Source of the DNA: Streblospio benedicti
Taxonomy: Eukaryota; Annelida; Polychaeta; Spionida; Spionidae
DNA length: 64,000 nucleotides
Direction of reading: 5' to 3'
NCBI GenBank assembly: GCA_019095985.1
Contig: CM032662.1
Coordinates: forward strand, 34,339,708 to 34,403,707
The notes below the pieces were generated by a model, which did not search any database, was not told where the DNA came from, and worked only from the letters and a program-made list of their open reading frames with translations. Within the stretch, counting starts at the first letter, position 1. The number at the start of each line of letters is the position of its first letter. Below are positions 38,801 to 50,406 of this stretch, piece by piece. Made by a program: the position numbers and the translations under genes.

Positions 38801-41800
38801 GTCCATATTTACGTAGCAAAATTTAAGTACATGTGTACACAACACTATCTGTGCTAGGATTTTCTGCTGGGAAATGTGACAATTTTTTAAACCACCTGCT
38901 TCTTTTTTATCTCTAGGTGAAACTACAAAATCAGGAAACACAATGCAGAGAAGCATGCCACAAGCTCCAAACAGCGTAAGTAGTACATATAATACTTAAG
39001 ATATGACAGAATAGAAGAATGTATAAGATTTAAGATATGACAGATGTTGTATTATGTAATTCTATTCAAACCATTGCTACATGTTTGTAAATGAATTTTA
39101 AATGTCTTTTGATATTTAAATTTACTTATTTTATTTTAGTGAAGAAACATTGGCAAAAATGGAGAGTGAATTGACAGGCAGACTTAGTGATGCAACAACA
39201 ATTATTCATGAAAAGATACCATTTAATGATTCAGGTACCTTCTTATATAAAGCTCTCTATAATTTTAACATGTTCAATTAATATACCAGTATTGAATATA
39301 ATATTGAATATTTACCATTGCAGTTTCAAAGCATCTTTCATCTTTGAACATTCCAAGTCACAATCGGCGACATTGTTTACGGGCGATGGAGCTTGTAAAC
39401 CAGGCTGCAGGACTCATCAAGGATCTCACACAGGTTCTCTATTAAATCCCCTCTTCATTTTTAAAACTCTTAAAATTTTGGTCATATCAACTGTATTTGA
39501 AAATAAAATCAAATGAAAAAGCCATCAGTTGCTCATTTTAAATCTATTTTATTTTACAATTTATGTTTTCAAGCTTTTTTATCTAGTTTTTATTTAAAGG
39601 AACGTAATATTTAGAATAAACATATGTTTATTTTGTTTTATTGCAAACTATTGCTAATAAATTCTTGCTTTGCCGTAGGCTCTCTCCAATCTGTATACCT
39701 ACTGGCAGCAGAGAGTTCGTCTTTACCCGGCTGATGTTGATTTGGGAGAAACATTATCTTCTAGTAACAAAAAAGTATGGTTAGAATTTCATTAGGAATT
39801 TATCACTTTCAGAATAATTCATTTGCTGTTATGATTATATTGAATCAGGTTTTTCTTCACAATCATTGAATTATTTTGCACTTTTACCTGCCCTCTAGAC
39901 TATTTAATGATGTTCTTTTTGTGTGTAGCTGGTGAATCATCTACAAGAAAACGCTGTAGTCTTGCGTCAAGTGGAGCAGTCCTTTCGAACATTCGCTGAC
40001 AGCATGAAAGATGACAGTATCACTTCATTAGTAAGTTAAAATACTAAATTCATAAGTCATAGCTTTTACTTTCTGTTTCGTGATCATCAAAGCTTCATTA
40101 ATGTATGTAAATTTTTAACAGGATATACCTAGAGCAGATGAAAACGAATGTTATGGTTTTATTCTATTTGTAGGAAACCGCGATTGGCCTTCAAGATTTT
40201 TCTGAAGCGTGGAAAAGTAGTGTTTTATATGCGACAAAACTTACTCCTTATATCTTATTAGGGTAATGTATTCACATATTCTGTTGATAATAGTGTATTT
40301 TTAGCATAGTCCCATTAAATGTAAATGATTAGATTTGATATCTTAAATTGCTGCCATTTAATCAACAAATTATCATCGAATTTCAGTGTTCAGGAAGAAA
40401 GCTCAATGTTGAGTTGCTCAGAGCACCTTGAAAGAAAGAACAACGATTTTCAGAACTGCTGGCATTTATTCATAGCGTCCTTATCAAAATTAGACACATA
40501 TATTGCGTTGCTTGCATCATACAGTAAGATTGTATTTCACTAACTATTTTTACGAAAGAATTAGATAAGATTACCTCTTAGTTCTAATATAACGCCTGCC
40601 AAAGTTCACTGTTTTTTGTTCTTGTCAAATTTTATTATTCCATACAAATGTATGTTACAAATCAATTTAGTGAAGTGAGACATTTCATGTCTAACAAACT
40701 AGATGTGGATTTTGCACAGGTACAAGTCAGTGTGATCAACCTACGACTAGTCAACCCGCCATTTTCAGACTTTTAACTGGTGCTTCCTGTCATTTTCACG
40801 ACGTTGTAAAAGGTGAACATTTTATTGAATATTTATCCTTAATATGTATTCACTTACGTTACTAGATATATCACCATTTTAATTGAGACATGCACACATG
40901 TAATCTTGAATTCATTACATTATGATGCAAGTGTTTGAAAATTTATAAAATTATTTTCAGATTTGTCCAAATGTTTTAATGCAAAGATTAGTTTAGAACA
41001 CCAACAACCAACAGCCACACAGAAATTGAAGATAACAGACGAGTGCATCGTGTCTGCCTTGATCAGTCTTGTCACATGTTCTAGCAAGGTGAAGTATTGA
41101 AACAACATCTACTGGCCGTTCGCATATATTTCGGTATACAAGAAATATTGTGCTTTTGCTTTTCATGTCCATCAACCAGCGTTCGTTGCTATTCCTGCTA
41201 AAACTATATTTCACAACCTAATATGTCCCTACAAACTAAGTAACAAAAGCTTCCTTACAACTGTAGGCAAGGAGAAAATATTCCTGAATCGACAATATTT
41301 CACCAAACGTCATGGCGTCTTTTGTTTACGTTTTGCACAGCAAAAGTCTTCATTTCTGATATAATTCATACGAAATTTTAAATTTGATTCATTATACAAT
41401 CATTTCATGCTATATACTTTTTATAAACATTAAATAGAATTTTGAAGCCTCAATAAGCAATGAGAACAAAATAACATGCTTTAACAGGTGATGAGCTTCT
41501 TGACTCAAGACCAAAACAACTTATGCTCCTCGAAAAATCTTGCATTCATAACGTAATTAATGAAAATAACGTCAGAAACGTTAAAAAATCTAATACTCAT
41601 TTTTCTGCAGTAAAGTTGACAAGGAAAATTCCCGTAATAAAAATAAACATGTAAATAACAAAGGTATCATAATAGTCGAAGATTCGTATTGTATGTCCAC
41701 ATATAGGTTGAAAAACATAGATTCTGGATAACTATACATTATTGTTGTGGTAGGTTTCAGAAATGAGTAAACTCCGTTTTTCTTGTATACCGAAAAATAT

Positions 41801-44800
41801 GTGAACGTCCAATATCTGTTATTTGCAAGGGGCATGTGCACTTGAAAGTCCACCTCCAATATTAAGTCTCACACTGCTGTATGTTAAAAGTTCACCTCTT
41901 AAATTGATCAATACAATTTCCAACATAAAATGCCATGTTTAGGCTAATATTAAATGACTTGTAACATGCTTTCAGATGTCCACGTTTCTCCAAGGCAACT
42001 CTGACTTCCTGTGCCAGCCGTCCACCCCGAGTGTGCCCTGCCATCCTCTGGTGTCTGACTACAGGCAGCGGGCCGTCGCTTACATCGCCTCACTCAATAG
42101 GGTATGGAACACAACTTTTCCATGCACTTGCTTTTTTACATAGCGGGGAATCTGTCCGTGTGGATACCTTCCATTTAAGGACATCAGTCTTATGTAACAC
42201 TCCTTACCTCTCCTCACTTCGGTGTATATCATTGCTAAAGTTAACCTCTGTTTTAAGGATACATGTCTTATATGGTCAATTTTTCACCTCTACTGAAGTT
42301 GTAAGGCAGGTTCCACTGTATGATGATGTTCTGCTCCTATCACCAGACAATGACTGAAACGTGTAAAGAATGTCACAAATTAATTACATGTAAAACGGAG
42401 TGTTTTGTGTAAAGAAACTCACTTGATACATGAGGTTTGTGTACATTTAGAGACCATTTTGAAATTGAGCTTGTTTTTATCCCAATATAGCAAATTGTTT
42501 GAAATAGTGGGTTAAACTTCATTTCCTGTCATTTCTTCTGCTTTCACAACACAAAAGCCATGTATCATCTTGAGTTCTTTCTGTATAAAATATGCCTAAA
42601 TTCCAAAATTAAAACCATATAATTACTAAATAGATCTAAAAATTATTTATTTAACTGTTTTCGACTGTTGTCCTCGTCAGAATCAGTTAATAAACAGTTA
42701 AATAAATAATTTTTAGATATATTTAGTAATTATATGGTTTTAATTTTGGAATTTAGGCATATTTTATACAGAAAGAACTCAAGATGATACATGGTTTCCA
42801 ATATGCTATGAACCTTACTCAACAAATTTTATGTAATTACACATACACAGTTATGTATTGTAAGGTGAAGCAGGCCCGTAGCCAGAAAAAAAAAGCGAGG
42901 AGGAGAAATTTGCTCATTTCAGATCAGCATCGCTGTCAGGGCCCTCGTCATCTTGAACTATAAATTGTGTTTTTCTTCAAAACTAATACCTTTTTTTAGC
43001 ATAAACAAACTAAATATGCTAATATATCGGATTGTTTGAAAAAATGTCAACACCAAGCACAACATTTGATCCATTCGAGTGAGCATTATGTTTGAAACAA
43101 TTAGAATAAAGTATCTTAACATCACTAATCATGGATGATACAAAGCAAACAATGGTTCGATTTTACACTAGAAATACACTACATGTGTTAATTACACTAT
43201 TCTGCTGACACAAATTTTATTCCACTACTTTTTGCCAGATACTTTTTTCCCTTCATTAAGACACTTATTTTAAAAATCATTAGAAATGACTTAAAGTAAA
43301 ATGCCGAAGCTACATGGAAGGTTTCATGCTTATAAGTAACCTAGAAACATATGCACACTCACAGACATTTCATCATTTTCCAACTTTAAATTTGCAAATA
43401 TAATAAAAGCATTTCAAACAGCTAAACCAAATTAAAAAACCGGTGAAATCAGTGAAGGAAAGCAAAACTTCCATTGGTCAATAATATTCAAATGCATAGA
43501 AGATTGTAGAAAACCATCAATGTGTATGCAGTAATTGGATGTAAAAATCTTGATCTGATGTAGAGATTATTGAAATGTTTCAAAAAGCATATAAACACAG
43601 CTGTTCCAGTCATTGTCCACATGCCTTTTACCAAAATTGTTACTTTACAGAGTTAAAGTCTGCATATGTTGAAATTTTCTGTAAGTGTGCACATCATTCC
43701 AAGCTATATAGCGGTCGGAAGTTCTTCAGCGAGATGTTATTTAAATTGGAACTTTACGCGAATGTAGCTATCACTGGATCATGCTAACCAACACGCTTTC
43801 GTCAGACCAGAAAAATGGCGTGAGTCTAGTCAGTCGATTCGGAGTTTTCCATTGTTGACATAGAACAATAATCCTTTAGTAGCTTATATGATTTTCATCC
43901 GAAGGTTTTCATCTTAACAGTACACATTCTGAAGACTGTCTAGTTTCTTATTTTCATCATAATAAATAATAAAATATATAGCAACGAGTCGATTTGGACA
44001 AAATCGAGTAATAGGCAATACATTTGACAGCAATTGCCGAGCGCAGGGTGTTAGAAGTGGAGATGGATGGGATTAATGGTCAAATTAAACTATTTAGTTA
44101 AAACAATTACATAGACTTATATATATGAATGGAATCGCATCTTACTGCAGATTATTTCCATCAAAATTATATATTAATACGACAATGTATAAAAGAGATA
44201 TGATCCAATATATCTGTGTGGTGTTTTTTACCTGTCGTCGCTTGCTGATATTGTCAGTAGACTTTTTATGATCATGCAAAGATTTCACTGTTTCAACTTA
44301 ATTAAATATACTAAATGTGCTAGTTTATAGTTAATTTTACAATCGAACAAAGGAAAATATATTATCTGTGATGTATGTAAGTGAGATTGCTGAAGTCTTA
44401 AGTTTTATTGAGCTATGTGCGTTCAAAATGTATTGCGCAATTTCTTCCATAAGCATGACATTGGGACAGCTTGTATCATCGCTTGCTCCATAATCCAGTT
44501 GAGTTTAGTCTGGATTTGTAACGGTAGTTCCTGTTCTGGTAACTTTCATCCCTATAGAAACAAAAAAATTCTTGTGTGTGCAGCATTTTAGTGTGAATCA
44601 TTTCCAATGATTTACAGAATAAGTGTCTAAGAGGAAAATTATTACATTCCAAAATATAGTGGAATACAATTGATGTCATGACAATAGAAATAGTGATTTA
44701 GGAATAAGATTATCAACAACTTGCAGTCTGCAATAGCTAGATCTATATTGAAAAACAGCAATGAGGCGAAATATGAAGAGCGAGGAGGCAAAGCCAAAAA

Positions 44801-47800
44801 ATGAGGAGGCGACCGCCTCCTCTGCCACAGCCTCGCTACGGGCCTGTGAAGGAATTTACAATGAAAATGCTGAAATTCAAAATTAGAGATTCTGACGAGG
44901 ACAAAAGTCGAAAACAGTTAAATGAATAATTTTTAGATATATTCAGTAATTATATGGTTTTAATTTTGGAATTTAGGCATATATTATACAGAAAGAACTC
45001 AAGATGATACATGGTTTCCAATATGCTATGAACCTTACTCAACAAATTTTAAGTAACAACACAGAAGGCTAAAAAGGTATTTTACAATTCATCACAGCTT
45101 CAACCACTTCACTGTACAGAATAACCCCCAATGAAGACCTCCTATGTAATAAGATAATTTTTGCTGTCCCAAACATTCTTAAAGTGACCATGACAAACTT
45201 GCGGAAAGAGACCATCTCAATCTTAAGATCACTTGAGACTAATCCCTTTTGTGGTCAATATACTCGTAGAGAGTTACAATCTACCAAAATTTGATATCAA
45301 TTACGTTCATCAATCTTGAAATGTAATTCTATCCAGGGTTTTTTGTCATCAGTAGTTACGTACTGCTTTTAGGCCTAAGTCTACCCAGGGTGATTGGTCT
45401 CAAATGGTCTCAAAAATCTAAGAGTGGTCTCTTTATGGACGCTCATGTTGGCCTCATTATGAATGTTTGAGACTTCCAAAGTGGTAGTCCTAGTATGAAG
45501 AATGTCTGAATGGGCTTAATTGGAGGTTGTACTGTAATATAAAGTAGAACCTCTAATTAAGACCCTGGGATCATTAAGACCTATTGAGACCATTTCCCCT
45601 AAACCTTTCATTAAGCGACCAAAATGAGCCTCGATAAAAAGACCTCTCTATTGAGACTACATCTGTTCAGTCCCTCAGTTGGTCTCAATAGAGAGCTTGT
45701 ACTGTACCTGTGTTTGTAGCCCGTGCCTGAGTCGGTGCCTCACGACACAGCTGTGCAGAACAGACAGATGCTGTTCAGCTCCACAGAGAGCCGGGACAGC
45801 CTGGCCGGCCAGGTGTCAATTTATTCTTTTATTTTTTATTTTGCTGATTTTTCTGGATATTATAAAAAAGTAGGTGGCTTTATATTTTATTTTTATGTGT
45901 TTATTATTTGTAATTATGTGCAATTTTTGAACAATCATTCTCTCTACTACCAGCAATGAAGTATAATATCTAGCGTGCATAGCAAACAAATGATTGTTTG
46001 ATAAACCATTCTTGATTCTTAATCTTCTTGTTTAAATGGTTTATTGATTTGGTATTTTATTACGACATTTTTATTCAATTTCTTTTTAATCTTCTTGGTT
46101 AAATGGTTTATATGGTTGTTTTATATAGCAAGTGTATAGACATTTAACTTGTTTCCGGGACTCAGCACTTTTTAACGCATCTCATTTTAAAGTTCTGTTA
46201 GTTTCAATTATTGTAATTCTCACTTGACAACCTGGCATTTTTTTCTGCAAGGTTCACAAGCTGGAGGCTGACAAAGAGCACTGGATGCTAGAGGCTCAAC
46301 TGCAGCAAGTCAAATATGACAAACAGACAAAGGTAGGTTGGTTTAATAATATCATAATGCTTGGCATGACAGTGAGAGTAGAATTGAATATTTTATTACT
46401 AATCAACAGTTATAGAACTTGTCCAATTGATTTTTGTTATGTGGTATAAAGCAGTGGGTGTCATGATTCAATTACTGAAAAGCAGGTAATAGTAACAGTA
46501 ATTTAATCATGAGTTATATAACGAATTTTAAGATCCTATGAAGGTCAGTTACATTGATCCCATTTCGTCTATATTTATCATAGTGCGCAAAAATCAGCTG
46601 AGACTGAAAAATGACCATTCTTTTTTTCCCCTCTCCTTCAATATTTACTATATATGAGAAAGAATGCCCATTTTTCAGTCTCAGTTGGTTTCTGCCCTCT
46701 ACAATCCATATGCCCATGGTTCAGCGTGCATATTCATTCAAATGCAATAAAAACTCAACTTTTCCTGTTAATTTAGTAGGGTAATTCCATGCTGTTAGTT
46801 CTGTATATCGCTTGTGTAGACTATGAGTGAGTGTTATCCGAGTAGGCTTTGATGATTGTAAGTATCATGAAGAGTAATTGCTATATGCTCAAGTTATTCA
46901 TAAAGTTATACAAACAGGTCCAACTGTATTTACTAAACAAAAATACGGACAATGATGGCGGTTTAGTAGTCAGAATTTCAAATCAATCTATGATGAAGAT
47001 CTTAAATCTTCTCATCCCATTTGATTTCAGTTCGTCCAGGAGCAGGAGCAATTGACGAAACAACTGCAGGCGAGATTAAGTGGGTCTTCGACCTCCGTGC
47101 CCCATGTGGACAACAACCACAAGATCGCACCAACATCCTCAAACGATAGCAGCAAAGATATCCACACTTCCATGGTAAATTGTAGTAATCGATGTACATG
47201 TACAACCATCCAAATGTTCAGTGGATTTGAAGTTGAAAATTATAAATTTTAGGTGGTAGTGTCATGAACGTGTCCTTATACAGTGTCATTTCAACTATCT
47301 GGATTGTTGGTATAGTTCTTATATTAGACTTGAGTATGGTCCTCACAGTGCATTTGAAGCATCGGCTAAACAGTTTAAATATTCCATGTACATCTATATT
47401 GACCATGATGGTTGGAGCCTAACGATAGTGCCATGTAATTATATATGATATATAGGAATAAAATATCATTTTAGCCTATGGCTTTTTATTTGGGAGTGTT
47501 ATGATATCTACTCCATTGATAACTCAATTTCTAATGGTTTGCTATAGTCTGAAGGACACTGAAGATGTCTCAATATTTACGGTACAAAACGATTGTTTTA
47601 TTTATAGCTTGGAGAGTTGAGTGAAATCACAGATATTGCCAGTGAAGAAAGTATAGCGAGAGAAGAATTAATCAAAAAGCATTTCCAGCAAAGAATATCA
47701 CAGTTAACTCTACAGCTGCAGCAAGCAGAAAGCAAAGCACTCCATTTTCATGCAGAGGTATGTACTCTTAGAATTCGTTTTCATCTATATTTCTCTCAGC

Positions 47801-48976
47801 AGGTATTTCATATGGACTAGTTTTGTTAAACTTGATTTTCTTGACTTTTTAAGTGCCGTGCCTTGCATAAAAGATTATCATTGGCCCAGAAAGAGAGGAA
47901 TAATTTTGAATGTGACTTGGAAACTGCCAACCAAACAATTGCACAGCTCAAAGGTTTGTTTATGAATTTTTCTTTCGTACTAGGACTGAGAAGTGATAGA
48001 TAACCCAGGATTGTTTTGTTAGATAATTGATAAACTACCGTCCGGTAAATGTTTTTGGCACTGAAATTGACCATGTTTATTGAACGTCATAAATTAAAAT
48101 GAGGTCTGATGATGTATAAGCCTGAAGATATATTAGGGTTCTGACTCTCATAGTTGTAATTATGTTGTTTTTTAAGAAATTCATGTGTAATGTCTGGGCT
48201 TACAGGCCTATGCCTAGCTGTGCCACTGAAAGATAAGTTATTGGACCTAATATCATATGTAAATTTTTGTGATTTGAAGGATGAGCTGCAAACCACGACC
48301 AGAAGTTACGAAGGACAGCTGAGCATGATGTCTGAGCACTTAGCTGGAATGAATGAAAAACTGACCACTCAAAAGGATGAGATTGATGAACTAAAGTACC
48401 AACTCGGCAACAAGGTAAGAGTACTATAATTGAACAAAATAATTATTCCCGTATACAACTGTCCATGAGCCCCCCCTCCCTTCTGTGTAAAAGGCCACCT
48501 CAAAATCTGAACCAGGCAAATCCAAACCATTGAAATTCCAATGTACCGTATACGACCATCCAAGTGCCCACCCTCGTGTAACAGCCATCCCCCCTCTTTT
48601 CCTTATGAATTATGTAGTAACTTCACTCTTATGTAACAGCCCACCACCCAGTTTGAGAAAATTTCAATTTAACGGCCCTGGGCACTTGGACGGTCGTATA
48701 TGGTAACTTCACAATCATGTCCATCCTCTAATTGCCAAATTTTCAACGTAAAATCCCTTTGGATATTTGAATTGGTCTATATGGGTGTTTATAGTTTAGA
48801 TAATTTGATTCTTTGAACTTATATTGTTACTGAAGGACAATTGTATCTAAGATGGTTCTGAACTGCTCTTTAAATGCTATTTCAGCAATTGCTCTTGGTT
48901 TTCTAAATCAAAGGTGTTTCATTTTTGTACTTTGTTATTGTAGGGAGAAAAAGAGTATTTTTCTCAGGGATTCTGA
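35879..48976 (+). CDS. PPP1R21: PPP1R21 (KLRAQ motif protein), FERRY complex subunit
   Basis: About 22 exons give about 771 residues (human 780): 35879-35929, 37471-37539, 37890-38039, 38155-38265, 38536-38700, 38917-38975, 39140-39234, 39324-39433, 39679-39774, 39929-40030, 40174-40262, 40387-40523, 40720-40812, 40961-41088, 41976-42101, 45720-45812, 46252-46332, 47031-47174, 47608-47757, 47854 to about 47953, 48280-48414, 48944-48976. The N-terminus (MTDLQAKYQKLASEYSK, SLTFRNQQL, KIEENARLH) is the KLRAQ coiled coil. IHEKIPFND, LHENA-like QENA and DTYIALLA blocks match the middle domain. EADKEHWMLEAQL and the C-terminal TTTRSYEGQLSMMSEHL form the TTKRSYEDQ domain. The human protein is a PP1-binding scaffold and subunit of the FERRY Rab5 effector that carries mRNAs on endosomes. 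The exon 20/21 junction is one base out of phase with canonical sites, and the final exon is uncertain. Confidence 0.92.
36420..36730 (+). repeat. Dispersed ~300-bp repeat copy B
   Basis: It aligns with 6190-6490 in the same orientation (cgtcaataaaatatctg, gttaatagctga, acacagtgcg, cttctctgaacgtc). It lies in PPP1R21 intron 1. Confidence 0.6.
36861..37284 (+). mobile_element. Foldback carrying a Penelope-like endonuclease tail
   Basis: Arms of about 125 bp (36861-36990 and about 37152-37284) are inverted copies with very few differences, containing gttcaattaaatccattgag and gatcacaatgacgtcac. The 160-base middle encodes CVEPKYFERGVKEAIQIR, matching the (W/Y)FxRGVKEAIxIR block at the C-terminus of Penelope-like GIY-YIG proteins. 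C and G tracts border the arms inside. It is a broken 3' remnant. The near-identical arms suggest it is younger than the one at 30 kb. Confidence 0.75.
38284..38395. repeat. Inverted repeat in intron 4 of PPP1R21
   Basis: tagtagatgtgcacgacagc-accttgac at the left pairs with the reverse complement of gtcgaggtggtggcgcgcacatctacatg at the right, with gaps. It is probably a diverged MITE of about 112 bp. Confidence 0.6.
41101..41820. mobile_element. Possible TIR element in intron 14 of PPP1R21
   Basis: The left edge catctactggccgttcgcat plus atttcggtatacaagaaa is matched inversely at 41776-41816 (tttcttgtataccgaaa ... gaacgtccaatatctgtt). The interior of about 680 bp has no transposase; open frames there on the minus strand are unremarkable. 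Confidence 0.5.
42138..42323. mobile_element. MITE, CAGTGGAACCTG family
   Basis: The right end ggcaggttccactgta and a diverged left end tagcggggaatctgtccgtg are inverted. The internal ccatttaaggacat and gtcttatatgg match the remnants at 18.3-18.8 kb. It lies at the start of PPP1R21 intron 15. Confidence 0.55.
42557..42832. repeat. Foldback pair: head-to-head copies of a ~150-bp repeat
   Basis: Bases 42557-42660 are the reverse complement of 42690-42795 (phrases aaaattattt, attatatggttttaatttt, gaactcaagatgatacat). The right copy extends to about 42832. A third, direct copy lies at 44886-45056. The short centre includes cgactgttgtcctcgtcag. Confidence 0.8.
42871..44846. mobile_element. Non-autonomous hAT-like transposon, 1976 bp
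   Basis: The ends are inverted: CAGGCCCGTAGCCAG at the left and CTCGCTACGGGCCTG at the right, a terminus typical of hAT transposons. Both borders also hold gaggagg-type sequence, including the palindromic gaggcgaccgcctc near the right end. Flanking tgaag (42866-42870 and 44847-44851) could be part of a target duplication, shorter than the usual 8 bp. No transposase frame was found in about 2 kb, so it depended on another copy. Confidence 0.75.
44886..45056 (+). repeat. Third copy of the 42.6-kb repeat
   Basis: It is a direct copy of 42690-42832, and its 5' part (attctgacgaggacaaaagtcg) matches the inverted copy across the foldback centre. It is therefore the most complete version of the unit. 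It lies just after the hAT-like element. Confidence 0.8.
45112..45538. mobile_element. Pogo/Tc1-like MITE, diverged
   Basis: The left end tacagaataacccccaatgaagacc and the right end ggcttaattggaggttgtactgta are inverted. Internal phrases (aaagagaccatctcaat, tggtctcaaatggtctc) are shared with the neighbouring copy. It carries no coding sequence. Confidence 0.55.
45541..45707. mobile_element. Pogo/Tc1-like MITE abutting PPP1R21 exon 16
   Basis: The left end agtagaacctctaattaagacc and the right end ggtctcaatagagagcttgtactgta are inverted repeats. The right terminus lies 12 bp before the first base of exon 16, so the MITE supplies most of the branch-point region of that intron. Confidence 0.7.
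46400..46480 (+). repeat. Dispersed repeat copy B (partner at 4060)
   Basis: gttatgtggtataaagcagt with gattcaatta downstream is shared with 4060-4155. It lies in PPP1R21 intron 17. Confidence 0.55.
46589..46697. repeat. Inverted repeat in intron 17 of PPP1R21
   Basis: gctgagactgaaaaatga(c)cattctt on the left pairs with aagaatgcccatttttcagtctcag on the right around a T/C-rich centre of about 40 bases. It is probably a foldback remnant. Confidence 0.65.
48448..48708. mobile_element. MITE with GTATACGACC ends
   Basis: taccgtatacgaccatcc plus aagtgccca at 48543 pairs with gggcacttggacggtcgtatatggta at 48682-48707. A further related arm (cccgtatacaactgtccatgag) starts at about 48448, so two copies may be nested. 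The inside repeats gtgtaacagcc. It lies in the last PPP1R21 intron. Confidence 0.65.
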
Positions 48977-50406
48977 CAAAAAAGGCGAAGAAGAAATAAA
49001 TTTAAGTTAGGAATATTTAGTGTGTTTGTCAAAATATCACATTAATGAGTTGTTTAGGCTATGAATTTATATCAAAGGGATGCATTCATTTAGATCGACA
49101 TAGTTGTATATGTCCAGAAATAGCCGTATAATGATCAAAATTTGATGAGTTTTAATTTTTAAGTAAACGCTTATCACTTTAATGCTCAGAATACTAAGTA
49201 CATGAAGTCATATAAGTCAACTTATCGCCCTAATAGTTATCATTCCATTAAAAAAAAGTTTCCCGGTGTGTGTGCATGATCTACTTGGCACATTTTCAGT
49301 ATTAGATAAAAGTCCTCTAATGTATTTAGTCTTGTGATAAATTTATTTATGTATTATGTGCAATACTAACTGTAGGTGTTCAAGTATATCAAAGTAAAAA
49401 AAGTGTTAGAATGTACACCTGTGTGTATGTTGATGTTTGGCAGTCACTATGTGATGAGGCAATTCGTGAATTGTAAAATCAATGTGTAATACTATCATGT
49501 ATGCTTGGATAAATAGAACTTCAGTTTAAAAGCTGATTATTTTAGCAAAGATTAGCTCCTTTTTAATATTATTTAATGACAGGCAAGTAACATTTTTTCT
49601 TGTATTTTCGTGACGTGGTGCCATTTTGTACAGATATATGTATTGACAATATTATTAAATGTGCAGCTATAAAATACAGTACTAATAGAATGTGGTTTGT
49701 TTCTGGTTATTATTTACTTCACATATTAGAATTCTCTTGATGTTTCTACAACTTCGATTTAACTGAAATTTACAGATATAATATATATATACTATAGTCC
49801 TGGATATGTATTTTGCTTTGTATTGAGTTACATATTTTCCGCATATATTCTACATATTTTTCACTGACTAAACATTTTATTCTGTTACCAGCTGAATTTT
49901 TAAGATATCAGACTTGAACATTGATTGACTGAAAAATGGGTGGTGTTGCACAAATTATTTTGGGGTGGGAATTTGACCGCAATAATTAGTATGTACAATA
50001 ATTCCCTCTGCCAAATTGTTTGACTGGATAAGCTTATGATGTGTAAAACTCCGCCGTTTACATTGTAAATTTATTAGAAATATCGTTTTTTTTTCAATCC
50101 ATAATTAGATTGAGTAGAACGTCTATTAATCAGAGGTAGACCCTTTACAAATAGTCTTTAAGATCGAGGTGGTCTTATTCGCAGCTTCTCACAGTAAAAG
50201 TAGATAAGCTATATATAGTCTATAAATAGTGAAATTACAATTATGATTAAATCATCTTCAACCAAGCATTAAAATTGAGCAGTTCCATTTAAATTATGTT
50301 GGAGACACTTCTAACCTGAGTACGAAATAGAACGCCTGGTAACAAGACTACTTTAAATACCTAGATCTAGAGTCCTTGACCTTGGCTGAAGTGATTTACA
50401 AAAATA
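48977..50406. other. PPP1R21 3' region and FBXO28 upstream region
   Basis: AATAAA at about 48993 lies only 17 bases after the stop. A diverged pogo-like MITE (gtagaacgtctattaatcag ... aggtggtcttatt) is visible at 50113-50180. The FBXO28 promoter must be here but has no obvious TATA box. Confidence 0.4.
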
